In this document: positions 16,082-24,743 of the stretch, piece after piece
Layout of the letters: each line of letters begins with the position of its first letter
How positions within the stretch are numbered: position 1 is the stretch's first letter
DNA from: JACRAR01 sp041665185
GTDB lineage: Bacteria > Pseudomonadota > Gammaproteobacteria > Burkholderiales > Rhodocyclaceae
Length of the DNA: 31,249 nt
NCBI GenBank assembly: GCA_041665185.1
Contig: JBAYJH010000019.1
Span: forward strand, 1 to 31,249
Direction of reading: 5' to 3'
Translations under genes and position numbers: made by a program
Notes under the pieces: generated by a model
Seen by the model: only the letters and a program-made list of their open reading frames with translations
Database searches by the model: none
Told to the model about the DNA's origin: nothing

Positions 16082-18061
16082 ATGCACACAGATGCCTTTC
16101 TCGGATTGAAATCTGTCCTTCTGGCAGCCGCTCTGGTGTTCCTTGGGGCATGCGGTGGCGGGTCGGGAGGCGATGTTTCCGTGGCAGCGTCGACCAGCAG
16201 CTCCACGGCAGCTTCTACATCAACGACCACCGCTACCACCACTACGACCACTCTGTCGCCGACCGGCTCGATCAATCCGAGCTTGGCTGGCGTGGCCGCC
16301 ACCGGCGCGCCCCTGCTTGGCGCGACCGTCAAGGTGGTTGACGCCACCGGAACTGCTGTCGGCAGCGGCACCACCAGCACGACAGACGGTGCCTACCGAC
16401 TTGTTCTTGACACGCCAGCGGCGAAGACACCGTTGTTGATTCAAGCCGTCGGCGTCGATGCCGGCGGAAATCCTGCGATCCTCCATTCCTTGGTGCGGAC
16501 CAGTGCCGTTCCACTGGTCGCCAATATCACTCCTGCGTCGAATGCCGTGGTTGCGCAAGTGCTGGGTGCCGATCCCAAGACGGTCTTCCTGAAAGCCGAC
16601 AGCAATCTTGACTCGATTGCCCGGCTTGGTGATACCGCCATCGTGACCAATGCGTCGGATCTGGTCAAGAGCATCGTCAAGACAAATTTGACCGACGCCA
16701 AGATCATCGACACCAAGACTCTCGATTTCTTCCAGGACGCCAAATTTGCCGCCAACAAGACTGGCCTCGATGCCGTGCTGGAGGGCCTGAGAATCCAGGT
16801 TATCAAGGACGGGAGCGGCAAGGACGTGCTGCAGTTCAGCAACAAGTTCAATCTGCTCGGGGCCACGGAAGTAAGCGTCGATCTTGCTTCGGCAAAGGCG
16901 GAGCTGACCAAGACAAGCGGTGGCAGTGTGGCAAAGGCGATTACCTCGACGATCAAGGCAACCACCAGCCTGAGCGCCGTTCTGACCAATCTCGGGGTAC
17001 TCGACGACCTCAGCATCGCCTTGAACAAACTCATCGCCCAGGGATCGCACGCAGCGGATTTCCTTAGCGCCCCAGCCCTCTCCAGTGCTTATGTGTCCTA
17101 CAACGGACGTACCCGCGGGGACGTCGCCGACAAGCTGGCTGAATACGCCGCGAACAACTACCAATTGAGCAGGATGCAGGTGACGGGATGCGCCGACAAC
17201 CCACTGGTCGCGAAGGCCTGCACCAAGGTAATGGTCTCGGCCCTGGTCACGAATGCTGCCGGACAGAAAGTCGAAGTTTTCAGCGACGCCGTCACCTACA
17301 GTAAGACCACCACGCCTAACTGGGTGCTGGTCGGTAACGGCTACAGTTCGGATTTTGCGGTGTACCCGGTCGCCGTCGCCACATTCGCTCTGGACGGTAC
17401 CATGGCGACGACTATCGCGGCTATGCCCAGTTCAGGCGTACAGCTTGTCGTTTCGTTGGCTGCTGGAGACACGGCGAACAGAACGATCCAGATCCCGAGC
17501 GGCTACAGCATACCGATGGCCTACTGCAACTTGAGCTACCTGTGCGTAAAGAGCAGTCCAACTGCTAACCCGGTGGCCACGGGCGAACTGCAAGACACCT
17601 TGCCGATAAAGTTATCCCTGGGGACGATAGGGAACCTGGATTCAGTCACCGGTGCCAAGTATCTTGCCTCGTTGGCTGGTTCGACGGTACTGATCCCGGC
17701 CTACCTCTCCGCCAATGTTCCGGCGGACTTGATCAACGCGCCGTTCCCGATGCTGGATGGGATCAAGACCACTCCGCTGACGACGGCCGATATCAGTTCC
17801 AGCAAGGGCTTGAACTTGTCGTGGGCCGAATGGGCGGCGGCAAATCCGGACCTCAAGGTGTTCATGGTGCGCGCGTTGATTCCTGGCTCGGTGTCGGCTC
17901 TCTATTCGGACGCCGCGTTGCCGCCGGCACCGGTAACCGAAATCAAGGTGCCTGGCATGTCGGTGCCGGCGAAATTTACGGCGCACAGCTACCAGGTGTG
18001 GCTTGGCGCTCAGGACAGTCTTGGCAGGCGTTACTACAGCAAGTTCACCAGCACGCCGTAA
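16082..18061 (+). CDS. Large lipoprotein of unknown function
   Basis: This 659-residue protein has a lipoprotein signal: a hydrophobic core followed by lipobox LGAC with the lipidated cysteine at residue 24, then a glycine run and a Ser/Thr-rich linker (about 32-65) containing homopolymeric threonine. A short carboxypeptidase-regulatory-like beta-sandwich follows (AGVAATGAPLLGATVKVVD to GAYRLVL, about 68-122). The rest is a mixed Ala/Leu/Lys-rich region with no catalytic motif I recognise, and a pair of cysteines in GCADNPLVAKAC. The residue after the lipidated Cys is Gly, so outer-membrane sorting is expected. It sits alone between tRNA-Ser and the xdhC gene, which converges on it. I do not recognise the family beyond the N-terminal domain. 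Confidence 0.8.
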   Translation: MHTDAFLGLKSVLLAAALVFLGACGGGSGGDVSVAASTSSSTAASTSTTTATTTTTTLSPTGSINPSLAGVAATGAPLLGATVKVVDATGTAVGSGTTSTTDGAYRLVLDTPAAKTPLLIQAVGVDAGGNPAILHSLVRTSAVPLVANITPASNAVVAQVLGADPKTVFLKADSNLDSIARLGDTAIVTNASDLVKSIVKTNLTDAKIIDTKTLDFFQDAKFAANKTGLDAVLEGLRIQVIKDGSGKDVLQFSNKFNLLGATEVSVDLASAKAELTKTSGGSVAKAITSTIKATTSLSAVLTNLGVLDDLSIALNKLIAQGSHAADFLSAPALSSAYVSYNGRTRGDVADKLAEYAANNYQLSRMQVTGCADNPLVAKACTKVMVSALVTNAAGQKVEVFSDAVTYSKTTTPNWVLVGNGYSSDFAVYPVAVATFALDGTMATTIAAMPSSGVQLVVSLAAGDTANRTIQIPSGYSIPMAYCNLSYLCVKSSPTANPVATGELQDTLPIKLSLGTIGNLDSVTGAKYLASLAGSTVLIPAYLSANVPADLINAPFPMLDGIKTTPLTTADISSSKGLNLSWAEWAAANPDLKVFMVRALIPGSVSALYSDAALPPAPVTEIKVPGMSVPAKFTAHSYQVWLGAQDSLGRRYYSKFTSTP

Positions 18062-18085
18062 GAGCATCCCCTAACTCGGTCCGCG

Positions 18086-19030
18086 CTAGCCGGGAGTTGC
18101 TCTATTGCGCACCGCAATGACCTCGGCGATCATGGCCAAGGCGATTTCCGGGGGCGTATGGCTGCCGATCGATAATCCCGCAGGTGCGTGTAGACGGTCG
18201 ATTTGTTGTGCCGTCAGGTCGAACAGAGCCAGGCGGATGCGGCGCGAAGCGCTGGTCCGGCTCGAACCGAGCGCGCCGACATAGAACGCGTCGGATTTCA
18301 GCGCTTCGAGCAACGCCATGTCATCGACCTTCGGGTCGTGGGCGGTGGTGATGATGGCGGTGAAGGCATCGACCCCTAGCTCGTTGATCGCGTCATCGGG
18401 CATGCCATCGAGGAGTTGCGTGCCGGCCACATCCCATTGCGTGCGGTATTCCGGTCGCGGGTCGCTGACGAATACGCTGAAGTCGAGCATCTGCGCAAAC
18501 TGCGCCAGGTAGCGGGCCAGATGTCCGGCGCCGACCAGGATCAAACGCCAGCGCGGCCCATGAATATTCACCAGCCTCTCGCCGTCGAAGCAGAATGCCC
18601 GCTCGCCGACAACCGGTGCGACTGACGCTATTCCGCTGTTCATGTCCAGAGTGCGACAAACGCGGCGGCGTTGGCGGATTTCGGTAACCACCTTGGCAAT
18701 GCCTTCGGCGTCCCGAATTGGCTCGACCACCAGGCGCAGATTGCCTCCGCAAGGCAACCCGAAGCGCCGCGCTTCATCAGCGGTAACGCCATAGCCCGTC
18801 AGGTAGGGGAGGGCCGGAAAATCCTGGTCGATGCGCGCCACCAGATGTTCTTCGATGCACCCGCCCGAGACCGAGCCGAAGAAACGTCCGTCCTCGCGCA
18901 CGGCGAGCAGCGAGCCGACCGGGCGCGGCGCCGAGCCCCAGGTCTCGACGACGGTGACCAGGGCCACGCGCTGGCCTTGTTCCAGCCATTCCAGCGCCGT
19001 GCCCAGCACTTCAGTGTCGGTTGCGTTCAT
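18086..19030 (-). CDS. XdhC/CoxI family molybdoenzyme maturation protein
   Basis: XdhC proteins bind molybdenum cofactor, help sulfurate it and insert it into xanthine dehydrogenase-type enzymes. The 314-residue protein has the family N-terminal region VETWGSAPRPVGSLLAV, the SVSGGCIEEHL motif near residue 54, and a C-terminal Rossmann domain (LILVGAGHLARYLAQF near 162, then GALGSSRT). No xanthine oxidase-type enzyme is in the window. The nearest molybdoenzyme is PadB, of the DMSO reductase family, ten kilobases upstream in the same direction. The gene is 69 bases after padI and could share its transcript, which would make PadB the client; that is inference. Confidence 0.9.
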   Translation of the reverse strand: MNATDTEVLGTALEWLEQGQRVALVTVVETWGSAPRPVGSLLAVREDGRFFGSVSGGCIEEHLVARIDQDFPALPYLTGYGVTADEARRFGLPCGGNLRLVVEPIRDAEGIAKVVTEIRQRRRVCRTLDMNSGIASVAPVVGERAFCFDGERLVNIHGPRWRLILVGAGHLARYLAQFAQMLDFSVFVSDPRPEYRTQWDVAGTQLLDGMPDDAINELGVDAFTAIITTAHDPKVDDMALLEALKSDAFYVGALGSSRTSASRRIRLALFDLTAQQIDRLHAPAGLSIGSHTPPEIALAMIAEVIAVRNRATPG

Positions 19031-19099
19031 CGATTCTATGGATAGGAAGTGCGATGCCGCATCCTACCGCGTTGCCGGACAATTCTACAACCCGCCAAC

Positions 19100-20473
19100 T
19101 TACATCCCAGCGGCGACGTGTGCCGGCTTGGAAGATCGCCCGGCGGTCAGATTGGTGATGAAGGCGACATTGCGGTCCAGCGAGGCTTCGATATGCGCGA
19201 CCTGCTCGACCGAGAGGTGGCGATACTTGCCCAGCACCTGGAGATATTCCGCGATTGGCAACGCTTCGTCGAGGGAGCGGGACAATTGCAGGCCGGTGTC
19301 AGGCGTGAATTCCCACAGCATGACGAAATTGGTTTCCACGGCCTTGCGCGCCACCTCGATGTTCTCCTGCGAAGGGAAGCGCCAGCCGGTGGTGCAGGGT
19401 GAATAGATATGCAGATAGGCGAAACCGTGCTTGGACGCGGCTATCGCCTTGTCGAGTTTGGCGTAGAGGTCTTCCATGAAGCCGGTGGACGCGGTCGCCA
19501 CGTAGGCGCAGTTGTGCATCATCATCAGCACCGGCATGTTCTTGGCGTCCTGTGACTTGCCCTGGCCGCGCTCGCCCACCGGCGTGGTGGACGTCCAGGC
19601 GCCGTAAGGCGTGCAACTGGAACGCTGCATGCCGGTGTTCATGTAGCCTTCGTTGTCGACCACGATGAAGAGGATTTCCTCGCCGCGCTCCGCAGCGCCG
19701 GACAGCGACTGGAAGCCGACATCGGAGGCGCCGCCATCGCCGGCCAGCGCCATCGCCGTCATCTCGCGGCCCTGGCGTTTGTAGTGGCGCTTGATGCCGG
19801 AGAGCATCGACGCCGTATTGGTGAGCAGCGGATGGAACACCGGCACCTTGGTGCCGGTCAAGCCGTTGTAGCCGACCGCGCCCATGCCGGGGATGCAGCC
19901 GGGCGGCGCCGCCAGCACGGTCTCCGGGCCGACGCGGCGCAGCGTATGGCGCATGATGAGTTCGGTGTTGCAGCCCTGGCAGCCGGAGAGTCCCGGCACG
20001 AAGAGATCTTCCAGATCACCGACCTCGCGGTAGATGCGCGAGGTGGTGATGAACTTGAGGGCGGTCTTGCCCGCAGCCGCGCAGGCCTTGGCGCAAGCTG
20101 GGTCGCCGCCGCACATGTCGCATTTGATGACATGGCCGGCGGATGCATTGTAAGTAATGCCGCCGAAGGCGCAGCCGACGGTGCATAGCAGGCAGTTCAC
20201 GCATTTCGACCCGTCCCACTCGATCACGCCGCCTTCCGCGTCCTTGCCCAGCGCGCCGGCCGGACAATTGGCGACGCATTTCGGGTCGCCGCACTGGCGG
20301 CACATGGCCAGCTCGAAACCGCCGCCAGCGTTGTCTTGGTCGGCGACGATCTGGATGCGCGAATTCAACAGGTCCGAGCCGACGTTGTTGACTTCGACAC
20401 AGGCGGTCATGCAGGCATTGCAGCCGTCGCAATGTTCGGGCTTGAAGGCGAGAGTATTGTAGGCGGTGGCCAT
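19100..20473 (-). CDS. padI: Phenylglyoxylate dehydrogenase beta subunit (ferredoxin-TPP fusion)
   Basis: This subunit holds thiamine diphosphate and decarboxylates phenylglyoxylate on the way to benzoyl-CoA. The 457-residue protein is a fusion. Residues 1-140 are a four-cluster ferredoxin (Cys15/18/21/25, 58/61/66/70, 91/94/97/101 and 118/121/127/131), and about 160-457 form a 2-oxoacid oxidoreductase beta domain with CQGC, the TPP motif GDGG (245-248) and DNEGYMNTG (273-281). Fused ferredoxin and beta domains match the roughly 50-kDa beta subunit of the Azoarcus/Aromatoleum enzyme. A GGAG box precedes the ATG; padH ends 3 bases upstream. It is the last pad structural gene. Confidence 0.92.
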   Translation of the reverse strand: MATAYNTLAFKPEHCDGCNACMTACVEVNNVGSDLLNSRIQIVADQDNAGGGFELAMCRQCGDPKCVANCPAGALGKDAEGGVIEWDGSKCVNCLLCTVGCAFGGITYNASAGHVIKCDMCGGDPACAKACAAAGKTALKFITTSRIYREVGDLEDLFVPGLSGCQGCNTELIMRHTLRRVGPETVLAAPPGCIPGMGAVGYNGLTGTKVPVFHPLLTNTASMLSGIKRHYKRQGREMTAMALAGDGGASDVGFQSLSGAAERGEEILFIVVDNEGYMNTGMQRSSCTPYGAWTSTTPVGERGQGKSQDAKNMPVLMMMHNCAYVATASTGFMEDLYAKLDKAIAASKHGFAYLHIYSPCTTGWRFPSQENIEVARKAVETNFVMLWEFTPDTGLQLSRSLDEALPIAEYLQVLGKYRHLSVEQVAHIEASLDRNVAFITNLTAGRSSKPAHVAAGM

Positions 20474-20476
20474 GGC

Positions 20477-21739
20477 TTATCTCCAGGTCCGCGACATCAG
20501 CAGCCGCGCGCTGCGCTGAGGATCGGCGAGGAACTTTTCGCGCACCGGCGAAAGATCGATGCGGCGCAATATCAGTTCCCACATCACGCCGGGATCGAAG
20601 GCCACGTTGATGCCGAAAATGCCGGTGAGGCGATTGTCCTGCATGACGATCTTCAGGTAGCGACGCTGCTCCCGGTCGACTTCCAGCGCGACCACGTCAC
20701 CCTGATTCTGGCTGCCGACGGATATGGCCTGCTGGCCGAAGAAGGTGTAGGTGTTCAGCGGCACGCCGCCGGGGTAGTTTTTCAACGCCGGATCTCCCGC
20801 CATCGCCATGCCGGCGATCTTGCCTTGCTCCACGGCGTCGGGAAGGATGCCGTTGATGATCTTTGCGCTATTCTCCCCGGCGCCGAAGAAGTCGCGCGCC
20901 TGCGCCACGTCGCCGGCGGCCCAGATGTTCTCGGCACTGGTATGCATGCGGTCATCCACCAGTATGCCTTTGTCGGTCTTGGCACCCGATCCGTTCAGGT
21001 AGTCGATCACCGGCGCCACGCCGGCGGATACCAGCAGCAGATCCGCTTCCAGTTGCTGGGCATCGGCCAGGCTGACGACCGCACCGGTCTTGTTGCGCGG
21101 CGAGAGTTTCACCACCTTGTTGTTCATCTTCAGGGTGACGCCCTTGGCGGCGAAGACATCCTCAATGATCGCGGCGGCATCGCGGTCGAAATAGCCGGCC
21201 AGCACCGTCGGCTGCATTTCCACCACGGTGACTTGTGCGCCGGCCTTGGAAAGATTTTCCGCGGCGTGCATGCCGACTAGCCCGGCGCCGAGGACCACTG
21301 CATGATGAGCCTCGCCGAGTGCCTGACGCAATTTCACGGCATCGCCGAGGCTGCGCAGCACATGGTAATCGACGGCATTCAAGCCGGGAATGGGCGGCAG
21401 CAAAGGCGCGGCGCCGGTCGCCAGCAGGAGTTTTTCGTAGGCGATTTCCACGCCTGACGACAGGCTGACACGCTTGCCTGCCGCGGCGATGCCGGTCACC
21501 GCCGCACCTTTCAGATAATTGACCTGATACTTTGAGAAATAGGCTGCATCGCGCAGAAACACGCCGGCGGGGTCGGAGCGGCCGGAGACGACATAGGGCA
21601 GCACGGTGGGCGAGTAGGGCAGGGCATCGTCCTTCGACACCACGGTGACGCTGCCGACCGGATCGTGCATGCGGATGGCCTGCACGGCAGCGAGCGCCGC
21701 ATGGCTGGCGCCGACGATCAGATACTGGGTTTGCTGCAT
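20477..21739 (-). CDS. padH: Phenylglyoxylate dehydrogenase epsilon subunit (FAD/NADH)
   Basis: This flavoprotein passes electrons from the dehydrogenase core to NAD+, making the complex NAD-dependent. The 420-residue pyridine-nucleotide disulfide oxidoreductase-like protein has an N-terminal FAD fold (YLIVGASHAALAA, residues 6-18), ATGAAP (107-112), an NAD-binding GAGLVG (151-156) and the FAD-ribityl motif WAAGDV (273-278). No redox-active disulfide CxxxxC is apparent, as in NADH:rubredoxin-type reductases. The start ATG at 21739 has AGGAGAG upstream; the longer frame to 21793 reads over the end of padG and is not used. Confidence 0.91.
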   Translation of the reverse strand: MQQTQYLIVGASHAALAAVQAIRMHDPVGSVTVVSKDDALPYSPTVLPYVVSGRSDPAGVFLRDAAYFSKYQVNYLKGAAVTGIAAAGKRVSLSSGVEIAYEKLLLATGAAPLLPPIPGLNAVDYHVLRSLGDAVKLRQALGEAHHAVVLGAGLVGMHAAENLSKAGAQVTVVEMQPTVLAGYFDRDAAAIIEDVFAAKGVTLKMNNKVVKLSPRNKTGAVVSLADAQQLEADLLLVSAGVAPVIDYLNGSGAKTDKGILVDDRMHTSAENIWAAGDVAQARDFFGAGENSAKIINGILPDAVEQGKIAGMAMAGDPALKNYPGGVPLNTYTFFGQQAISVGSQNQGDVVALEVDREQRRYLKIVMQDNRLTGIFGINVAFDPGVMWELILRRIDLSPVREKFLADPQRSARLLMSRTWR

Positions 21740-21749
21740 GACCGCTCTC

Positions 21750-22973
21750 CTAATCGTTTTCGTTGATCCACACGGTTCCACCCGGTGCGACACCCTTGAC
21801 CATGGCGGCGGTGCGCTCGATCACCTGGCCGAAGTGGGCAGTGGTGATATCCGCGCCGGCCAGTCCGCCGATGAAACTCATGGCGGGCGGGCGCGGTGGA
21901 GCGAACTGGAGGGCGGCGATCACGTCCTGGAACAGCGGGCCGCAATTCCAGCCGAAGCTCACCGAGCGATCCACCACGCTGACCGCCTTGACGTTTGCCA
22001 GCGCCTGCGCCGTGGCGTGCACCGGGAAGGGCCGGAAGGTCTTGACCTTGACCAGGCCGACGCGCTCGCCACGGTCACGTGCCTCGTCCACCGCGTCCTT
22101 GGCGGCGCCGGTCATCGAGCCGATGGTGACAATGGCATACTCGGCATCGTCCATCCGGTAGGACTCGACCAGCGGCGCGTGATAGCGGCCGAAGCGCCGT
22201 CCCCATTCGGCATGGACATCCTCGATGACCTTCAGCGAGTTCTGCATGCCGGCGCATTGTCCCTTGCGGTAGCGCACGAAAAGCGCGGGGCCGGGTCCGC
22301 CGGAGCCGCCGGTGAGCGGATCGATGGCCATCGGCCTGTCTGGGTCGAGCGCCGCATGCCAGTTGACGTCGCGCTTGCCGAGGAAGGCAGCGACCTCGGC
22401 CTGGTCCGGCAACTCCACCCGGGTCGCGCCGAAGGACAGATAGTTGCCGTCGTGGCAGACATTCACCGGCAGCATGACGTCGTGATGTTCGGCGATCTTG
22501 TAGGCCATGATGGTGGTGTCCAGCACTTCCTGCACCGTTTCGCAATGGATCTGTAGCCAGCCGACCTCGCGCACCGACATGGCATCCTGCTGGCCGCCCC
22601 AGACGCTTTGCGGCGTCAGGGTGTCGCGCGTGACGATGGTCATGGCCAGCGGCATGCGCATGCCGGGCGTGCGCAGATAGGGCTCGAACATGAAGGCCAG
22701 GCCCGGACCGCAGGTGGCCGTGTAGGTGCGCGCCCCCGCCAGGCAGGCGCCATGCAGCACCGACAACACCGAGTGCTCGCCCTCGACATCGACGATCTCG
22801 GCATCGAGTTTGCCCTCGGCGACGAATTTCGCCAGGTATTCGACCAGCGAGGACTGCGGCGTGATCGGATACACCGCCACCATGTCCACCTGGGCCAACG
22901 TCACCGCCCGCGCCGCGGCTTCATTGCCGTCGCAGACGATGAATTGTTGTTTGGGCTTGAGAACGGCGCTCAT
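21750..22973 (-). CDS. padG: Phenylglyoxylate dehydrogenase alpha subunit
   Basis: This is the large subunit of the 2-oxoacid:acceptor oxidoreductase core. The 407-residue protein carries the family signature YPITPQSS (residues 35-42), where the threonine contacts the substrate carboxylate, then EGEHSVLSVLHGAC and a second half with GSMTGAAKDAVDEARDRG and VKTFRPFP typical of domain II. It starts with an ATGA overlap with padF and a GAGGAGG ribosome site. In related enzymes this subunit pairs with the TPP-binding beta subunit to form the active site; here that partner is padI, separated by padH, as in the known pad gene order. Confidence 0.92.
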   Translation of the reverse strand: MSAVLKPKQQFIVCDGNEAAARAVTLAQVDMVAVYPITPQSSLVEYLAKFVAEGKLDAEIVDVEGEHSVLSVLHGACLAGARTYTATCGPGLAFMFEPYLRTPGMRMPLAMTIVTRDTLTPQSVWGGQQDAMSVREVGWLQIHCETVQEVLDTTIMAYKIAEHHDVMLPVNVCHDGNYLSFGATRVELPDQAEVAAFLGKRDVNWHAALDPDRPMAIDPLTGGSGGPGPALFVRYRKGQCAGMQNSLKVIEDVHAEWGRRFGRYHAPLVESYRMDDAEYAIVTIGSMTGAAKDAVDEARDRGERVGLVKVKTFRPFPVHATAQALANVKAVSVVDRSVSFGWNCGPLFQDVIAALQFAPPRPPAMSFIGGLAGADITTAHFGQVIERTAAMVKGVAPGGTVWINEND

Positions 22974-23260
22974 GCAGCCTCCTCGATCATCTGAATTGCC
23001 CGGTGCGGGCATTCGTTGGCGCAGATGCCGCAGCCCTTGCAGGTGGCGAGGTTGAAATCGAACCAGGCGGCTTTTTCCACCACGCACTGGACTGGGCAAT
23101 ACAGCCAGCACACGGCGCATTTGACGCACTTGGCTCTATCCACCACCGGCCGCATGCTGCGCCAGTCGCCGGGCAGCATGGGGTTTTCGCGGGTGGCGAT
23201 GGGGCACAGGTCGTTGGGGATGGTCTTGGCGTCGAAGAGGGGCTTGGATTGCTTGATCAT
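22970..23260 (-). CDS. padF: Phenylglyoxylate dehydrogenase delta subunit (2[4Fe-4S] ferredoxin)
   Basis: This 96-residue electron-transfer subunit has two [4Fe-4S] motifs: Cys45/48/51 with Cys55, and Cys74/77/80 with Cys84. Two further cysteines (19 and 59) are extra. The N-terminal 40 residues with a GDWRSMRPV segment match delta subunits of pyruvate:ferredoxin oxidoreductase-type complexes. It is joined by 4-base ATGA overlaps to padE before it and padG after it, which supports fixed stoichiometry. Confidence 0.92.
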   Translation of the reverse strand: MIKQSKPLFDAKTIPNDLCPIATRENPMLPGDWRSMRPVVDRAKCVKCAVCWLYCPVQCVVEKAAWFDFNLATCKGCGICANECPHRAIQMIEEAA

Positions 23261-23829
23261 GCCGCCGCCCTCCTTTCGATATGATGCACCGTAGTTTCGT
23301 TATAACCGCGTTCCAGCGCCCGCAGGTTCTGCTGCAACCCGGCATCGCGGAAATCGGAATGATGGACCGCCGCTTTCAAGGCTTCCAGCGAGACGAAGCC
23401 GGTGGTCCGGGCGAAAGCGCCGAGCATGATGGTGTTGGTGATGGAGCGGCGGAAGATGTCGAGTGCGATCGACACCGCGTCGCACAATCCCACCGTGGCG
23501 ACCTCGGCGGGGAATTGCAATTCTCCCAGCGGCCTGGACGAAGTCTGGACCCACACCGCTGCATCCTGGATGCCGTCGAAGATGTTGGTGGCGCGGCCCA
23601 CGGTCGGGTCGATGCAAAGGATGCAGTTCGGATGGTAGATGTTGGTCATCTGGCGGATTTCCTTGTCATCGAAGCGCAGATAACTGGTGACCGGGGCGCC
23701 GCGGCGTTCGAATCCGAACGAAGGAATGGCGATCACGTGCTTGCCTTCCTCGACCAGCGCGGTGGCGAGGATGCCGCCCGCCAGCACCGCGCCCTGGCCT
23801 CCCCGTCCGTGTATGCGGATCTCGTACAT
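23257..23829 (-). CDS. padE: Phenylglyoxylate dehydrogenase gamma subunit
   Basis: This 190-residue gamma subunit of the 2-oxoacid:acceptor oxidoreductase family binds CoA-side elements in related enzymes. The N-terminal GRGGQGAVLAGG (residues 8-19) and SFGFERRGAPV motif are characteristic, and DPTVG and the NTIMLGAFARTTG helix follow. I place the start at 23829, not the ATG at 23835. The Shine-Dalgarno sequence GGAGGAGG touches the outer ATG directly but is 6 bases from the inner one. The stop overlaps the padF start (ATGA). padD ends 25 bases upstream. Confidence 0.92.
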   Translation of the reverse strand: MYEIRIHGRGGQGAVLAGGILATALVEEGKHVIAIPSFGFERRGAPVTSYLRFDDKEIRQMTNIYHPNCILCIDPTVGRATNIFDGIQDAAVWVQTSSRPLGELQFPAEVATVGLCDAVSIALDIFRRSITNTIMLGAFARTTGFVSLEALKAAVHHSDFRDAGLQQNLRALERGYNETTVHHIERRAAA

Positions 23830-23835
23830 GTCCAT

Positions 23836-23843
23836 CCTCCTCC
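23836..23843 (-). promoter_or_regulatory. Strong ribosome binding site that decides the padE start
   Basis: Read leftward, GGAGGAGG is followed by ATGGAC and then ATG. The spacing is 0 to the first ATG and 6 to the second, favouring initiation at 23829. Confidence 0.7.
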
Positions 23844-23854
23844 GAGGTGTGTTG

Positions 23855-24733
23855 CTACTTGCTCCAGCCCGGCTTGACTCCCGGCATTTCCTTGCCTTGT
23901 CCGCGTATCGGCAACACCGGCAGGGCAAAGCCCTGATTGAAGGCGGCGCGCGCGACGATGGTGAATTTGAGCGACCAGCCCGCGCCAAATGCCACCAGTC
24001 CGGCCAAAGCTAGCAAAGCGCCTGTTCCATCGCCGAACAGCAAAGTGCCCAGGACCAGTACGCCCGGTAATATTTGGCCGAACTTGTCGAAGCCTACTCC
24101 AAACCCCAGCAAAGTATCCAGCGCCTTCCTGGGTGCGCCTTTCTGGGTTAGGGAGTTCTTATATCTCGTCCAGGCCAGACGCCTCAAGATCAAGGCGCCC
24201 AGCAGCAGGCTCGCCAGCCAACGTGGTGTGTTGCCCGGCAGCACGGTGAAAATCAGCGCCGCCAGGCCGGCGCCCTCGACAAGGCTGGTGCTGATGATGA
24301 GGGCGATGATTTTCGGTTCGCGCCACGCCGGTATGCCCTTGGAGGCGGTCAGGATGCGCCCCTGGCAGTAGAGAAACAGCAGGCCCAGGGCTGCGGCCAG
24401 GATAGGGAATAATCCCTCCTCGCCGCCTTGCCAGACGGCGATCGCGCCGCAGGCGAAATACAGCGGCGCGACCATGCCTTCGCGCGTCATCCACGAGGTT
24501 TGCGGATGCAGGAACACGTTCAGGGCGCGCCAGGGACGGCCGATTTCCAGCCAGACGCAACTCAGTCCGGCGGCCACCAGCAGCATTGCCAAACATGCCA
24601 TGACCCGATAGGTGGCGGGGGTGTCGGCGGCGAACAGGGCGAATAACATCAGGCCGGTGCCGGAGCCGCCGCACATGAAGTTGGCGGCGGCGCGCCAGTC
24701 CCAGTTGGTTTGGTGCCAGGGCGCGACTCTCAT
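23855..24733 (-). CDS. padD: Phenylacetyl-CoA:acceptor oxidoreductase membrane anchor
   Basis: This 292-residue integral membrane subunit of the DmsC/NrfD type has about eight hydrophobic segments, starting near residue 22 (GTGLMLFALF) and ending near 255. It would anchor the PadB-PadC pair and deliver electrons to the quinone pool. The family marks are a conserved N-terminal NWDWRAAANF segment, WLEIGRPWRALNVFLHPQTSWMTRE across the first loop and a Gly-rich C-terminal helix. It begins 10 bases after padC with GAGAGG upstream. No haem-ligand pattern stands out. Confidence 0.9.
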   Translation of the reverse strand: MRVAPWHQTNWDWRAAANFMCGGSGTGLMLFALFAADTPATYRVMACLAMLLVAAGLSCVWLEIGRPWRALNVFLHPQTSWMTREGMVAPLYFACGAIAVWQGGEEGLFPILAAALGLLFLYCQGRILTASKGIPAWREPKIIALIISTSLVEGAGLAALIFTVLPGNTPRWLASLLLGALILRRLAWTRYKNSLTQKGAPRKALDTLLGFGVGFDKFGQILPGVLVLGTLLFGDGTGALLALAGLVAFGAGWSLKFTIVARAAFNQGFALPVLPIRGQGKEMPGVKPGWSK

Positions 24734-24743
24734 TTAGGGCCTC

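Noticed and set aside
19100..23829. Assignment of padEFGHI as pyruvate or indolepyruvate:ferredoxin oxidoreductase
   Set aside because: The presence of an NADH-type flavoprotein subunit, the ferredoxin-beta fusion and the adjoining padBCD genes match phenylglyoxylate dehydrogenase better.
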